64,000 nucleotides of DNA from SZUA-320 sp963707875 (GCA_963707875.1 CAVPRU010000001.1:868001-932000); one strand, 5' to 3'. Counted from the first letter of the stretch, positions 17,785 to 26,685 are shown. Translations and numbers: made by a program. Notes: generated from the sequence alone by a model not told the origin.

Positions 17785-19184
17785 CGCCTGGCTCCCGTCA
17801 ACCGGCGCAGGGCCCGGTCATACCGCCCCTGCTCCCGCCGATTCCAGGAGGAGGCGACTCGCACTCTGCCCCGCAGGTCGCCCAGCGCCAGATGGCCCAC
17901 CCCACCGGTGGACCCGCGCCGCCGGATCAGGTCTGCCGGGCTCGGCGCCGGGAAGGTCGCGCCGGCCTTGAGCTCGGCGGCCACCGCCCGGTAGGCCTCG
18001 CGGAACGGGACGCCGGCTTCGACCCGGCGCATCACCTCGTCGGTGGCCAGCGCCTCGCCCTGGATCATGGCCCGGCCCCGGGCGGCATCCACCCCGAGCT
18101 TCGGCACGGCGTGCGCCATCATCTCAAGCATCTCGCCGGTCAGATCGAGCCCCCGGAAGAGGGGCGCCTTGATCAACTGGAAATCCCGGTGATAGCCGCT
18201 GGCCAGTTTTCCCTTCAGATGGAGCATGGCGGCCAGTTCACCGTCCAGAGCGGCGGCTCGGGCCCGAGTCAACTCGAAGAGGTCGGGGTTCCGCTTGTGG
18301 GGCATGATGCTGGAACCGGTGGCCAGGTCGTTGGGGAGCACCAGGAATCCGAACTCCTGGGCACTGAACAGGATCACGTCCGCGCTGAGGCGAGACAACT
18401 CATGGCCGAGGTCGGCGCACCAGAACAGCACCGCGGCCTCGAGCTTGCCACGGCTCAACTGGGTGGCACCGACGCTGTGATCGAGAGCGCGGAACCCCAG
18501 GGCGCGCATGGCCGCTTCCCGCTTCAGGGGCAGCGGCACCCCGTAGCCGGCCGCCGAGCCGAGCGGCGAGCGATCCACTCGTCCCCAGAGCCCGGGAAGC
18601 AGTTCCGCGCTGGTCAGGACTCCCTCGGCCAGGGCGGACGCCCATACCCCGGCGGAGGAGGGCATGGCGCGACGCTGATGGGTGTAGCCGGGCCACAGCA
18701 CTCGGCGGTGGCGGCCGGCAAACTCGAGCAGCGCCGTGGTCAGGTTGAGGGAGGCGCGATGGAGATCGAGCAGGGTGTGCTTGAGATAGAGGCGGACGGC
18801 GCAGGCCACCTGATCGTTCCGGGAACGCCCGGTGTGAACTCGCGCCCCGATCTGACCGGGGCGCGCGTTGAGCCAGTCCTCGATCGCCGAATGGCCGTCC
18901 TCGTGCCGGGGTCCAATGACGAGTTCGCCCGCCGCCTCGGCCCTGAGCGCGGCCCGAAGGCCGGTCCGGAGCCGCCGGTGGTCCGGCTCCGAGATGATCC
19001 GCGAGCGGTGGAGTGCTTCCACATGCCCGAGGCTTCCCAGCAGGTCCCATCGGAGCAGCCGGGTGTCGAGGATCCGATCATCGCCTACGGTATAGCGCAT
19101 CATCAGCGCATCGGGGGCATCGGAGGACCAGAGAGTGGTGTGCCCCCGGACGCGCCGGCCGGCGGTGGAGCGACGAGGGCTCAT
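17781..19184 (-). CDS. argH: Argininosuccinate lyase
   Basis: 467 residues. It splits argininosuccinate into arginine and fumarate, the last step of the pathway. The fumarase/aspartase superfamily signature GSSIMPHKRNPD is intact, as are HTGRSRND and GYTHQRRAMP (family norm GYTHLQ/RAQP). The N-terminus extends about 25 residues beyond usual. Start and stop both overlap neighbours by four bases (ATGA), within the arginine operon. Confidence 0.94.
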   Translation of the reverse strand: MSPRRSTAGRRVRGHTTLWSSDAPDALMMRYTVGDDRILDTRLLRWDLLGSLGHVEALHRSRIISEPDHRRLRTGLRAALRAEAAGELVIGPRHEDGHSAIEDWLNARPGQIGARVHTGRSRNDQVACAVRLYLKHTLLDLHRASLNLTTALLEFAGRHRRVLWPGYTHQRRAMPSSAGVWASALAEGVLTSAELLPGLWGRVDRSPLGSAAGYGVPLPLKREAAMRALGFRALDHSVGATQLSRGKLEAAVLFWCADLGHELSRLSADVILFSAQEFGFLVLPNDLATGSSIMPHKRNPDLFELTRARAAALDGELAAMLHLKGKLASGYHRDFQLIKAPLFRGLDLTGEMLEMMAHAVPKLGVDAARGRAMIQGEALATDEVMRRVEAGVPFREAYRAVAAELKAGATFPAPSPADLIRRRGSTGGVGHLALGDLRGRVRVASSWNRREQGRYDRALRRLTGARR

Positions 19185-20251
19185 GGGAGGTACTCCCTGG
19201 CGAGGGCGTGATAGAACTCGCGGGCCTGCGTCACCTCGGAAAGATCCACGTGTTCATCGGGCGTGTGTGACTCGCGGCTGGTTCCCGGGCCACACTTGAT
19301 GGCGTCGGTGTCCCGGACGAAGACCCAGTCGGAGCAGGTCGGGCTGCCGTAGCTCTGGGTCTCCGGTCGTACTCCCCTGGCCACGGCCAGCACTCGGGAT
19401 CCGGGCGGGGTCTCGCAGGGGACCAGCCGGCTCGAGGTGATGACCGGCTCGCACTCCAGCCGCTGCCGCAGCGCCTGGGTCAGTTCCTCGTGGGTCCAGG
19501 ACGGGGTACTGCGGATGTCGAGCACCGCCCGGGCCGTGGGCGGTGTCACGTTGCGACTGACCCCGGCCTCCAGCATCGTCGCGGTGGCGGTGGTCACCCC
19601 GAGGACGGGATGCACTCGATCGCCGAACAGGGTCTCCAGCCGGATCAGGTCCCGGGCCAGACTGGTGACTGCGCTGGTGAATCGCTCGTCCCCGGCGTAT
19701 CCGGCGTGTCGCTGATCTCCGCGAGCGACCAGGTCGACCATCATGATCCCCCGCTGGGCGATGGCCAGTTCGAGATTAGTCGGTTCGCCCACCACCGCCC
19801 CGTCGATCGGACCGATTCGCTCCAGTAGCCGCGGCATGCTGGTGTCCCTGGTCTCCTCACCATAGCCCAGCAGGACGAGGAGTTGTCCGCCGATGGCCGC
19901 AGACCCTGCCGCCAGGTCACGGGCGGCGGTCAGCATGGCAGCGACGCTGGCCTTGGCGTCACCGGAGCCCCGGCCATAGAGCAGGGTGCCTTCGATGGTT
20001 GGCTCGAACGCGGGCCGAGTCCACCCCTCACCCTCGGGCACGGTATCCAGATGGGAGATGAATGCCAGGGTGGGTCCCGGGCGACCGCCGACCACCTGGA
20101 CCACGACACCATCGTCGGTCCGCTCGACCGTCAGGCCCCACTCCCGGGCGCGTCGCTCCACGAACCGCCCGATCGTCTCCTCGGCACCACTGACCGAGGG
20201 GATCGCGACCAGCTCGCGGAGCAGCTCGATCTCAGTCGGCCAGGTCCACAC
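19181..20251 (-). CDS. argE: M20-family deacylase, probably N-acyl-L-citrulline deacylase (ArgE-type)
   Basis: About 356 residues from the GTG at 20251 (a TTG lies one codon earlier). Metal ligands of the M20 fold are present: His and Asp in SHLDTVPEG, Asp in GRGSGDAKA, catalytic Glu pair in GYGEETRD, Glu in GEPTN, and His in SRESHTPDEH. Because the operon's transcarbamylase is of the ArgF' type, which works on N-acylornithine, this enzyme should release citrulline from N-acylcitrulline rather than ornithine. The acyl group (acetyl or succinyl) is not fixed by this sequence. It resembles LysK/DapE/ArgE relatives. Confidence 0.85.
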   Translation of the reverse strand: MWTWPTEIELLRELVAIPSVSGAEETIGRFVERRAREWGLTVERTDDGVVVQVVGGRPGPTLAFISHLDTVPEGEGWTRPAFEPTIEGTLLYGRGSGDAKASVAAMLTAARDLAAGSAAIGGQLLVLLGYGEETRDTSMPRLLERIGPIDGAVVGEPTNLELAIAQRGIMMVDLVARGDQRHAGYAGDERFTSAVTSLARDLIRLETLFGDRVHPVLGVTTATATMLEAGVSRNVTPPTARAVLDIRSTPSWTHEELTQALRQRLECEPVITSSRLVPCETPPGSRVLAVARGVRPETQSYGSPTCSDWVFVRDTDAIKCGPGTSRESHTPDEHVDLSEVTQAREFYHALAREYLP

Positions 20252-21167
20252 CAAGGTAGGTTGCCTTCTCCTTTCGCCCGACGATCATGGTGCCATGTCC
20301 GGTCCCGGTGAACACTTCCAGCAGGAGGGAATCGGGCGTCAGGCCATCAACGATGTGGGTCCGCTCGACCCCGCCAGTCGCCGCCCGGATGCAGGCCTCG
20401 ACCTTGGGTCGCATTCCGCCGCTCAGCGCCCCGCTGGCCATCAGCTGGGCCAGGTCATCGGGATCGGCGAAGGTCACCAGGCTGGTAGGGTCCTCCCGGT
20501 CGCGGAGGACGCCGGGGACACTGGTCAGGTAGATCAGCTTCTGGGCCCGGAGCGCGATCGCCAGGGCTTCCGCCACCGTGTCGGCGTTGACGTTGTACAC
20601 CGCACCCTGTTCATCCCCCGCCAGACTGGCGATGACCGGGACGAACCGGGCATCGAGCAGCGTGGTGAGCACCCTGGGGTCTACCCGCTCGATGTCGCCC
20701 ACGTGGCCGTAGTCGACGGTCCGCGACACTCCGGCATCATCCACCACGGTGACGGGCGGCCGACGACGGGCCGTGATCAGCTCGGCATCGACTCCGCTCA
20801 GGCCGACCGCCTGCACCTGATGGTGCCGGAGGGCGGAGAGCAGCGCCACGTTGAGGGTTCCGGCATAGGTCATCGTGGCCACTTCGAGGGCGGCGGCGTT
20901 GGTGACCCGGCGACCGGCGACCAGCTCCGGCTCAACTCCCAGCCGCCGACTCAGCGCCGAGGCCTGCGGGCCGCCGCCATGCACGACCACCAGGCGGATG
21001 CCCAGCGAGTGGAGCAGGGAGACCTGGGCGGCGACGCCGTCCAGGGCGGAGGGCTCCTTGAGAATCTCTCCCCCGAGCTTGACCACGAAGACGTGGTCGC
21101 GATAGGCCCTGACGTAGCGGAGGGCACCCTTGAGCCCGGCGATGCCGCGGGAGGTATCGATCGTCAT
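20232..21167 (-). CDS. argB: N-acylglutamate kinase
   Basis: 311 residues of the amino acid kinase family: VVKLGGEIL, VVHGGGPQ, GLSGVDAEL, YNVNADTVAEAL and LSGGMRPKVEAC in the expected order. It phosphorylates the gamma-carboxyl of N-acetyl- or N-succinyl-glutamate. There is no fused acetyltransferase domain of the Xanthomonas ArgAB type, so it does not supply the missing first enzyme. It overlaps argE by 20 bases and argF' by 4. Confidence 0.92.
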   Translation of the reverse strand: MTIDTSRGIAGLKGALRYVRAYRDHVFVVKLGGEILKEPSALDGVAAQVSLLHSLGIRLVVVHGGGPQASALSRRLGVEPELVAGRRVTNAAALEVATMTYAGTLNVALLSALRHHQVQAVGLSGVDAELITARRRPPVTVVDDAGVSRTVDYGHVGDIERVDPRVLTTLLDARFVPVIASLAGDEQGAVYNVNADTVAEALAIALRAQKLIYLTSVPGVLRDREDPTSLVTFADPDDLAQLMASGALSGGMRPKVEACIRAATGGVERTHIVDGLTPDSLLLEVFTGTGHGTMIVGRKEKATYLGVDLAD

Positions 21168-22201
21168 CTGGCGCCATTCCCGGCCGGTCCGGCCGAGCCA
21201 ATCAGTTCAAGCAGCAGTGCCCGCTGGGCGTGAAGCCGGTTCTCGGCCTCGTCGACCACCGCGGAGTTGGGCCCGTCGAGGACAGCGTCGTCGATTTCCA
21301 CGTTGCGGCGCACCGGCAGGCAATGCATCACGATCCCCTTGCCGTTCCGGGTCCGGGAGGCGAGCGCCTGGGTCATCCGCCAATGGCGCCGCTCGGCCCG
21401 GAAGGCCTTCTCCTCCTCCGGCCGGCCGAAGTAGTCGAGCGAGCCCCAAGACTTGACGTAGACCGCGTCCGCTCCGCTGACCGAGCCCTCGATATCTTCC
21501 GACACGGTCACCGAACCGCCCCGGGACTCTGCCAGCCGGCGGATGTCGGTCATATCATCGGGGTCGAGGTCGTATCCGGGCGGACGGGCAATCACGATCT
21601 CCATTCCAAGCTGGGCCGCAGCGATGGCGCCACTGGCCGGCACGGCGGTTGGGAGCGGCTTCGGATGCCAGGCCCATTGCAGCACGAATTTCCGGCCGGC
21701 CGGGTCGCCCAGCTTTTCCTGCAGCGTCATCGCGTCGGCCAGCCCCTGACAGGGATGGCGGCGAACCGACTCCAGGTTGATGACCGGTTTCTCGCAGAAC
21801 CGGGCAAAGTTGCGGATGACCGGATCGGTGCGCTCGGTCCGCCAGTCGGTACCCTTGGGAAAGGTCCGCACGGCGAGCGCATCGGCATAGCGACCGAGGA
21901 CCCGCGCCGCCTCGATGATGTGTTCCACCGTGGTCCCGTCCATGGTCACGCCCAGCTCGGTCTCGATCGCCCAGGATCCCTTCCCGGGCTCCAGGACCAC
22001 AGCATGGCCACCATGCAGGAACATCGCGGTTTCGAAGCTGGTCCGGGTCCGAAGACTCGGGTCCATGAACACCATGGCCAGCACCTTCCGCTCGAGTCCG
22101 CCGGGGATTTCCCCGCGCTTGACCCGGGCCCCCAGCCGGAGCAGCCCGTCGATCTCGTCCGGGCCCCACTCCTCCATCGCCAGATAGTCGCGCTTGGTCA
22201 T
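21164..22201 (-). CDS. argF: N-acylornithine carbamoyltransferase (ArgF'), predicted N-succinylornithine-specific
   Basis: 345 residues. Carbamoyl phosphate loop SLRTRTSF, then the ArgF' hallmarks WHPKPLPTAV, KSWGSLDYFG and HCLPVRRNVE that separate it from ordinary ornithine transcarbamylase. Aligned without gaps to the Xanthomonas N-acetylornithine enzyme, the specificity residue Glu92 (in DGDTEEHI) is Val92 here (DGTTVEHI). Published work on this family showed that E92V, A, S or P converts the acetyl enzyme into an N-succinylornithine transcarbamylase, and that Bacteroides fragilis has Pro there. So a succinyl substrate is predicted. It overlaps argB and argD by four bases each. Confidence 0.9.
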   Translation of the reverse strand: MTKRDYLAMEEWGPDEIDGLLRLGARVKRGEIPGGLERKVLAMVFMDPSLRTRTSFETAMFLHGGHAVVLEPGKGSWAIETELGVTMDGTTVEHIIEAARVLGRYADALAVRTFPKGTDWRTERTDPVIRNFARFCEKPVINLESVRRHPCQGLADAMTLQEKLGDPAGRKFVLQWAWHPKPLPTAVPASGAIAAAQLGMEIVIARPPGYDLDPDDMTDIRRLAESRGGSVTVSEDIEGSVSGADAVYVKSWGSLDYFGRPEEEKAFRAERRHWRMTQALASRTRNGKGIVMHCLPVRRNVEIDDAVLDGPNSAVVDEAENRLHAQRALLLELIGSAGPAGNGAR

Positions 22202-23343
22202 CCCAGTACCTTCTCGAGCGCCGCGAGCAGTTGGGCGGCCTCGTCAGACGAGAAATTCAGCGGGGGCATCAGCCGGAGCACTTCCGGGTCGGCGGAAGTA
22301 CCGGTCAGAATCCGGTGGGCGTAGAGGGCGGTCTGCACCGCCTTGGCCGGCCGGCCCAGCCGGAGCCCGATCAGCAGCCCTCGACCCTGGGCCCCGATCC
22401 CGAGCGCCTCGGCGCCTTCCCGCAACTGGCGACCGACTCGACGGGTGTTCTCCAGCAGGTTCTCCCGATCGATCACTGCAAGGTTGGCCAATGCGGCGGC
22501 GCAGACCACCGGGCCGCCGCCGAAGGTGCTGCCGAGATCGCCGATGGTCAGACCCTCGGCGAGCCAGGGGTTGATTACCACCGCCCCGATCGGCAATCCG
22601 GCTGCCAGGCCCTTGGCCATGGTGATCGCATCGGGGGTGGATCCGAATGCCTCAGCCGCGGTAAAGGCCCCGCTCCGTCCGACTCCGCACTGGATCTCAT
22701 CGAAGATCAGGGCGGCACCAGCCCGGCGGGTGATCTCCCGCGCGCCGGCGAGGAACTCCACGGCACAGTCCCGGGCTCCCTGCATCCCCTGCACCGGTTC
22801 GAGCACCACCGCGGCCACCCGGTCGGTGACGGCCGCATCGAGCGCTGCGATATCGTTGAACGGCACCTTGGTGGAGAGCGGTACTCCGGCCCGACGGGCC
22901 GCCTCTTCGTAGCGGGCACCGTGGGTGATCGACAGGGCGCCGGGGGTCCGGCCGTGCCAGCCGCCCTCGAGTGAGACCAGCGCCTGCCGGCCGGTCCGCT
23001 TCCGGGCCAGCCCGATGGCGTTCTCGTTGGCCTCCGCGCCTGAATTGCAGAAGAACACGTGCTGCAGCGAATCGGGGCAGCGGTCGGCCAGCGCGTCCGC
23101 CAGCTGATGTCGCACCGGGAGCGGAACCACCGAGCTGTAGAACAGCAGCGTCGCGGCCTGGTCGGCGATGGCGCGGACCACGTCGGGATGGGAGTGCCCG
23201 GTGGAGGCGACCGCGTGGCCGCCGTAGGCGTCGAGCCACTCGGAGCCGTCGGCGTCGACCAGCCAGGAACCGTGGCCCCGGACCGGGCGGATCGGCATCT
23301 CGGAGTAGACCGGCAGCAGCGCGGAGGAAGAGACGGCGGTCAT
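22198..23343 (-). CDS. argD: N-acylornithine aminotransferase
   Basis: 381 residues, class III PLP aminotransferase. CNSGAEANENAI binds the cofactor phosphate, LIFDEIQCGVGRSG carries the Asp to pyridine nitrogen, and TMAKGLAAGLPIG carries the Schiff-base Lys. It converts N-acylglutamate semialdehyde to N-acylornithine. The cofactor and operon context are clear; acetyl versus succinyl preference is not. It overlaps argF' by four bases and sits five bases downstream of argC. Confidence 0.92.
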   Translation of the reverse strand: MTAVSSSALLPVYSEMPIRPVRGHGSWLVDADGSEWLDAYGGHAVASTGHSHPDVVRAIADQAATLLFYSSVVPLPVRHQLADALADRCPDSLQHVFFCNSGAEANENAIGLARKRTGRQALVSLEGGWHGRTPGALSITHGARYEEAARRAGVPLSTKVPFNDIAALDAAVTDRVAAVVLEPVQGMQGARDCAVEFLAGAREITRRAGAALIFDEIQCGVGRSGAFTAAEAFGSTPDAITMAKGLAAGLPIGAVVINPWLAEGLTIGDLGSTFGGGPVVCAAALANLAVIDRENLLENTRRVGRQLREGAEALGIGAQGRGLLIGLRLGRPAKAVQTALYAHRILTGTSADPEVLRLMPPLNFSSDEAAQLLAALEKVLG

Positions 23344-23348
23344 CGGCC

Positions 23349-24386
23349 TCAGATGGGGAAGACGGGGAGTTGGATCAGGCCGGCGGTCTCGGGAAGCCCA
23401 AGGGCGAGGTTCATGGCCTGGATTGCCTGGCCGCTGGCACCCTTGATCAGGTTGTCGAGCACCACCAGCAGCTGAACCTCGCGGCCGTCGTCACTCTGGG
23501 CCGGGTGGATGGCGGCGTAGTTGCTGCCTACCACGTGGGTCAGCTGGGGGGGCGCGTCGACCACCCGGACAAAGGGCCGATCCTGGAAGGCCTCGGTGAC
23601 CAGACGGGCGGCCTGACCCGGGGCCAGCGCGTGACCATCCGCCAGGGAGGCGTGCAGGGTCAGGTGGATGCCGCGGACGAAGGGGCCGGAGTGGGTGAGC
23701 ATCCGGGCCCGGGCGTCGGCGTGGCCGGTCCATTGGCGCCACCGCTCGAGCACTTCCCCCTCATGCCGGTGGGAGAAGACCGAGTAGGCAAAGAGGTTGT
23801 GGGCTCGGGCGGGATGGTGAGTGGTCGGCTTGGGCAGGGCGCCGGCTCCGCTGGAGCCGGTGACGGCGAACAGTGCCGGCGGGCCAGCGAGGGCGAGGCC
23901 CCTCAAGGGGAAGAGCGCGAGCTGGGCCGCCGTGGCAAAGCAGCCGGGGGCCGCGAGGGCGGTGGCTCCGCGCAGTTCGGGCCCCAGCACGTCGGCCAGT
24001 GCATAGCGGAATCGATGCACCAGTTCTGGCGCCGGATGGGTGCCGTAGTGCTTTCGGTGGAGCGCCGGGTCCTGAATCCGGAAGTCGGCGGCCAGGTCCA
24101 CCACCAACCCGGGCCCCTCGGAAAACACCTCTGCCGCAACTCGCGCGGACTCGCCGTGCTCCAGGGCCAGGAAGACCACGTCGGCACCGCGCGCCACGCC
24201 GGCCGGCGTGTCGCCGCTGAACCGGGCGTCCGAGATTGGCGCCAGCGCCGGGTGGAGGTCGGCCACCGGCTTCCCCGCCTGACTGCGACTGGTCGCAATC
24301 CAGCTGTCGACTTCCGGATGGGCCGCGAGCAGCCGGAGGAGTTCACCCCCGACATACCCGGCAGCGCCCACCACGGCGACTCTCAC
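23349..24386 (-). CDS. argC: N-acyl-gamma-glutamyl-phosphate reductase
   Basis: About 345 residues from the GTG at 24386, which overlaps the upstream stop as GTGA; an in-frame ATG at 24416 would lie inside the preceding gene and adds a weak extension. NADP-binding GAAGYVGGELLRLL opens the protein, and APGCFATAAQLALFPL holds the catalytic Cys. The C-terminal GASGQAIQAMNLALG is the family ending. It makes the semialdehyde for ArgD. Confidence 0.93.
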   Translation of the reverse strand: MRVAVVGAAGYVGGELLRLLAAHPEVDSWIATSRSQAGKPVADLHPALAPISDARFSGDTPAGVARGADVVFLALEHGESARVAAEVFSEGPGLVVDLAADFRIQDPALHRKHYGTHPAPELVHRFRYALADVLGPELRGATALAAPGCFATAAQLALFPLRGLALAGPPALFAVTGSSGAGALPKPTTHHPARAHNLFAYSVFSHRHEGEVLERWRQWTGHADARARMLTHSGPFVRGIHLTLHASLADGHALAPGQAARLVTEAFQDRPFVRVVDAPPQLTHVVGSNYAAIHPAQSDDGREVQLLVVLDNLIKGASGQAIQAMNLALGLPETAGLIQLPVFPI

Positions 24387-25474
24387 GCCGCGGTCCCGAC
24401 CGGAGACGGTGTCCACCCCAGCACCGCCTCCCGAACCACTTCGACCAGCGCCTCGGGCTCCCGCCGGGCGTTGAACGCGGGAAGCCCCAGCTCGGCCCGG
24501 ATGTAGTCGCGCCCGACCTCGTTATCGGTGGCCGGACCGGTAATCACCGTCACCGGGTGATGGAACCGGTGGCGATAGAGTTCGACCGCACCCCAGCAGG
24601 CCACCGGATCGGGGGCCGCCATGACGTGAGCGGCCCCCAGGGCCATCAGGTCGGGGGCCAGCAGGATGTCCTGCACCCCGTACTCGCCGAGAATCCCGTC
24701 ACCCAGCTCGGCGACGATCACCTCGGGCCGCACGACCCGGTCGCGGGCCAGCTGGTTGAGGAGCCCGCGCGCCACTGCCACCGTGGTCCCGGGGTGGGTG
24801 CTGGCCAGGCCCGCATCGTTGAAGGTGAGGGCGGCCACCGCCCCGGCATCACGCATCGACAGGGTATCCCGCATCAGCGAGACCCCGGTCAGCTTGACCG
24901 CGGCCACCCGGAGCCCCGACCGGCTGAGTCCCCGAACCAGCTCGGTCGCGGCCACCGTCTTGCCCGAATTCATGCAGGTCCCCGCGACAAACACCACTGG
25001 CACGGCGCAATCGAGGTCATCACTCGACGGCACCGCGTTTTCCCGGATGGAGGCCGCCCGACCGACCCGGTCCCCAAGGTCGGGGAAACTCAGCACCGCT
25101 CCGAGCACTTCAGCGGAAAACGGAGGTCCCACATCGGGGTTGGCGGAGGTGCAGCGGCCGAGGACGCCACCAAGGTTGAGCACATCGATCTTGTCGCCAA
25201 CGGCGATCTGGCTCGGCACCTCCCCGGCATAGCCGCGAAGCGCGCGCCGACTGCCCAGGGTACCGGCCAGTACGTCGCCGCTCCGCAGCGATACCATGCG
25301 ACCGGTCACATCCTCGACCGTGTTGTAGCTCGACTTGTCGGTCAGCACCCGCACCGCCAGAACGTAGCCCTCGGCCGGGATGATCTCATCGCCCACGATC
25401 ACGTCCGGCGCCAACCGGAGGTTGCGGGTGGAGGAGGAGATCCGGTCGAGCCGGACCTTGGTAGTGCGAACCAT
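24383..25474 (-). CDS. Unassigned P-loop protein inside the arginine operon
   Basis: 363 residues in two parts. Residues 1-130 are beta-rich with conserved-looking turns (GRMVSLRSGDVLAGTLGS, LNLGGVLGRCTSANPDVG). Residues 160-345 are a P-loop fold: Walker A GTCMNSGKT at 165-173, and a beta strand ending VIVAELGDG at 252-260 as a Walker B candidate. It begins four bases downstream of argG and overlaps argC (GTGA), so it is co-translated with pathway enzymes. The operon lacks argA/argJ, so this may perform or assist the first acylation of glutamate. D-glutamate N-acetyltransferase DgcN (DUF1611) is a precedent for a P-loop acyltransferase, but the N-terminal half here does not look like DUF1611 and I do not assign it to that family. 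A regulatory or chaperone role is also possible. Confidence 0.6.
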   Translation of the reverse strand: MVRTTKVRLDRISSSTRNLRLAPDVIVGDEIIPAEGYVLAVRVLTDKSSYNTVEDVTGRMVSLRSGDVLAGTLGSRRALRGYAGEVPSQIAVGDKIDVLNLGGVLGRCTSANPDVGPPFSAEVLGAVLSFPDLGDRVGRAASIRENAVPSSDDLDCAVPVVFVAGTCMNSGKTVAATELVRGLSRSGLRVAAVKLTGVSLMRDTLSMRDAGAVAALTFNDAGLASTHPGTTVAVARGLLNQLARDRVVRPEVIVAELGDGILGEYGVQDILLAPDLMALGAAHVMAAPDPVACWGAVELYRHRFHHPVTVITGPATDNEVGRDYIRAELGLPAFNARREPEALVEVVREAVLGWTPSPVGTAA

Positions 25475-25478
25475 GGCG

Positions 25479-26667
25479 TCAGTCCTGGGCTGCGCGCGCG
25501 GCGAGCAGTGACGGAATCGAGGTGAGTCGGGAGAAGGCCCTGGCCTCTTCGCCGGTCCAGAGCCGGTTTTCTTCGCCGTAGGTGGCGACTGCCGGATCCA
25601 TCATGGAGAACGGGCTCCGGGTCCCGGTGACCAGGAAGCGGCCCGGCGCCAGCAGTACCCTGGTCTCGCCGGTCACCCGCTGCTGCGAGCTGGTGATCAG
25701 TGCTTCGATGTCGCGTAGCGCGGGATCGAAGTAGTGACCCTCATGCAACCGGTCACCGTAGAACCGGCCGAGCTGGTCCTTCCAGAAGGTCTGCCACTTG
25801 GTGAGCACCAGCTTCTCCAGCTCCCGATGGGCGGCAATGAGCACCAGCGCGGAGCCGGCCTCGAAGCCGATCCGCCCCTTGATCCCGAGCGCCGTCTCTC
25901 CGACGTGAATGTTGCGGCCGATCCCGTAGCCATCGGTCAGCTCACTCAGCGCCGCCACCAGGCCCGGGCCGGTCAGCGCGGTCCCGTCCAGCGTCGTCGG
26001 AACTCCCTCCTGCCAGCTGAGCACGAGCTCGCGACCCGGGAGCGTCCTCGGAGGGCGGGGTGATCAGTTCGGCGGGTGGTCCGGCCCAGGTGTCGTGGGT
26101 CCAGCCTCCGCCCCAGGTCGTGCCCCAGAGTCCCCGGTTGATCGAATAGGAGCCGGCCTGGGGCGGGACCGGGAGGCCGCGCTCGGTCAGATAGGCAATC
26201 GCCTGCTCCCTGGTGAGGGCCTCTTCACGAATCGGGGTGATGACCTCGAGATCGGGGGCCAGGACCCGGAACGCCACATCGAACCGGACCTGGTCGTTGC
26301 CGGCCCCGGTGGAACCGTGGGCCACCGCCGTCGCACCAATGGTCCGGGCGACTTCGATGACCCCGATCGCCTGCTGGGTCCGCTCGGCGGCCACGCTCAG
26401 GGGGTAGACCTCTCCCCGGAGCACGTTTCCCTGGATCAGGAAGCGGACAAACCGGTCGAAGACTTCGTCGCGAGCGTCCACCTCATGGTGGGCGGTGACC
26501 CCAACCGCTTCGGCCTGGCGGCGGATGGCGCCGAGCTCGTCCGGGCCGGCACCGCCGGTGTTGACGTGGACCGAATGGACCACGAACCCCCGCTCCGCCA
26601 GCCGGGGAACGCAGTAGGAGGTGTCGAGGCCGCCGGAGAAGGCGAGGGCGAGAATCGGTTTCTGCAT
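25479..26667 (-). CDS. argG: Argininosuccinate synthase (one frame break)
   Basis: About 395 residues after correction. The N-terminal ATP pyrophosphatase loop LAFSGGLDTSYC starts six residues in. Family segments AHGSTGAGNDQVRFD and SYSINRGLWGTTWGGGWTHD follow, then after the break the C-terminal VLSWQEGVPTTLDG and the tetramerisation tail. The break is near 26040: one surplus base within CCCGGG before the GRELVLSW segment. The ATG at 26667 was chosen because it directly precedes the P-loop and directly follows the ARG box; longer open frame upstream has no homology-like content. First gene of the operon. Confidence 0.93.
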
Positions 26668-26685
26668 AATGCATAAATATTCATA
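26668..26685 (-). promoter_or_regulatory. ARG box (ArgR operator) abutting the argG start codon
   Basis: On the minus strand TATGAATATTTATGCATT fits the ArgR consensus WNTGAATWWWWATTCANW with one clear mismatch (ATGCA for ATTCA). It ends one base before the argG ATG (26667-26665). There is no room for a Shine-Dalgarno site. A TATTTA at 26675-26680 could serve as -10, putting +1 at the ATG, so the argG mRNA may be leaderless and ArgR binding would block initiation directly. Since argR is the last gene of the same operon, this is a closed feedback loop. Confidence 0.75.

Noticed and set aside
24383..25474. Direct assignment of the operon P-loop protein to DUF1611/DgcN
   Set aside because: Only the P-loop and general context agree; the N-terminal half and the sequence around the P-loop differ from what I know of DUF1611, so naming it would overstate the evidence.
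4790..26050. Programmed ribosomal frameshifting as the cause of the breaks in feoB and argG
   Set aside because: No slippery heptamer with a following pseudoknot was evident, and breaks of the same kind occur in many unrelated genes, so sequence error is simpler.
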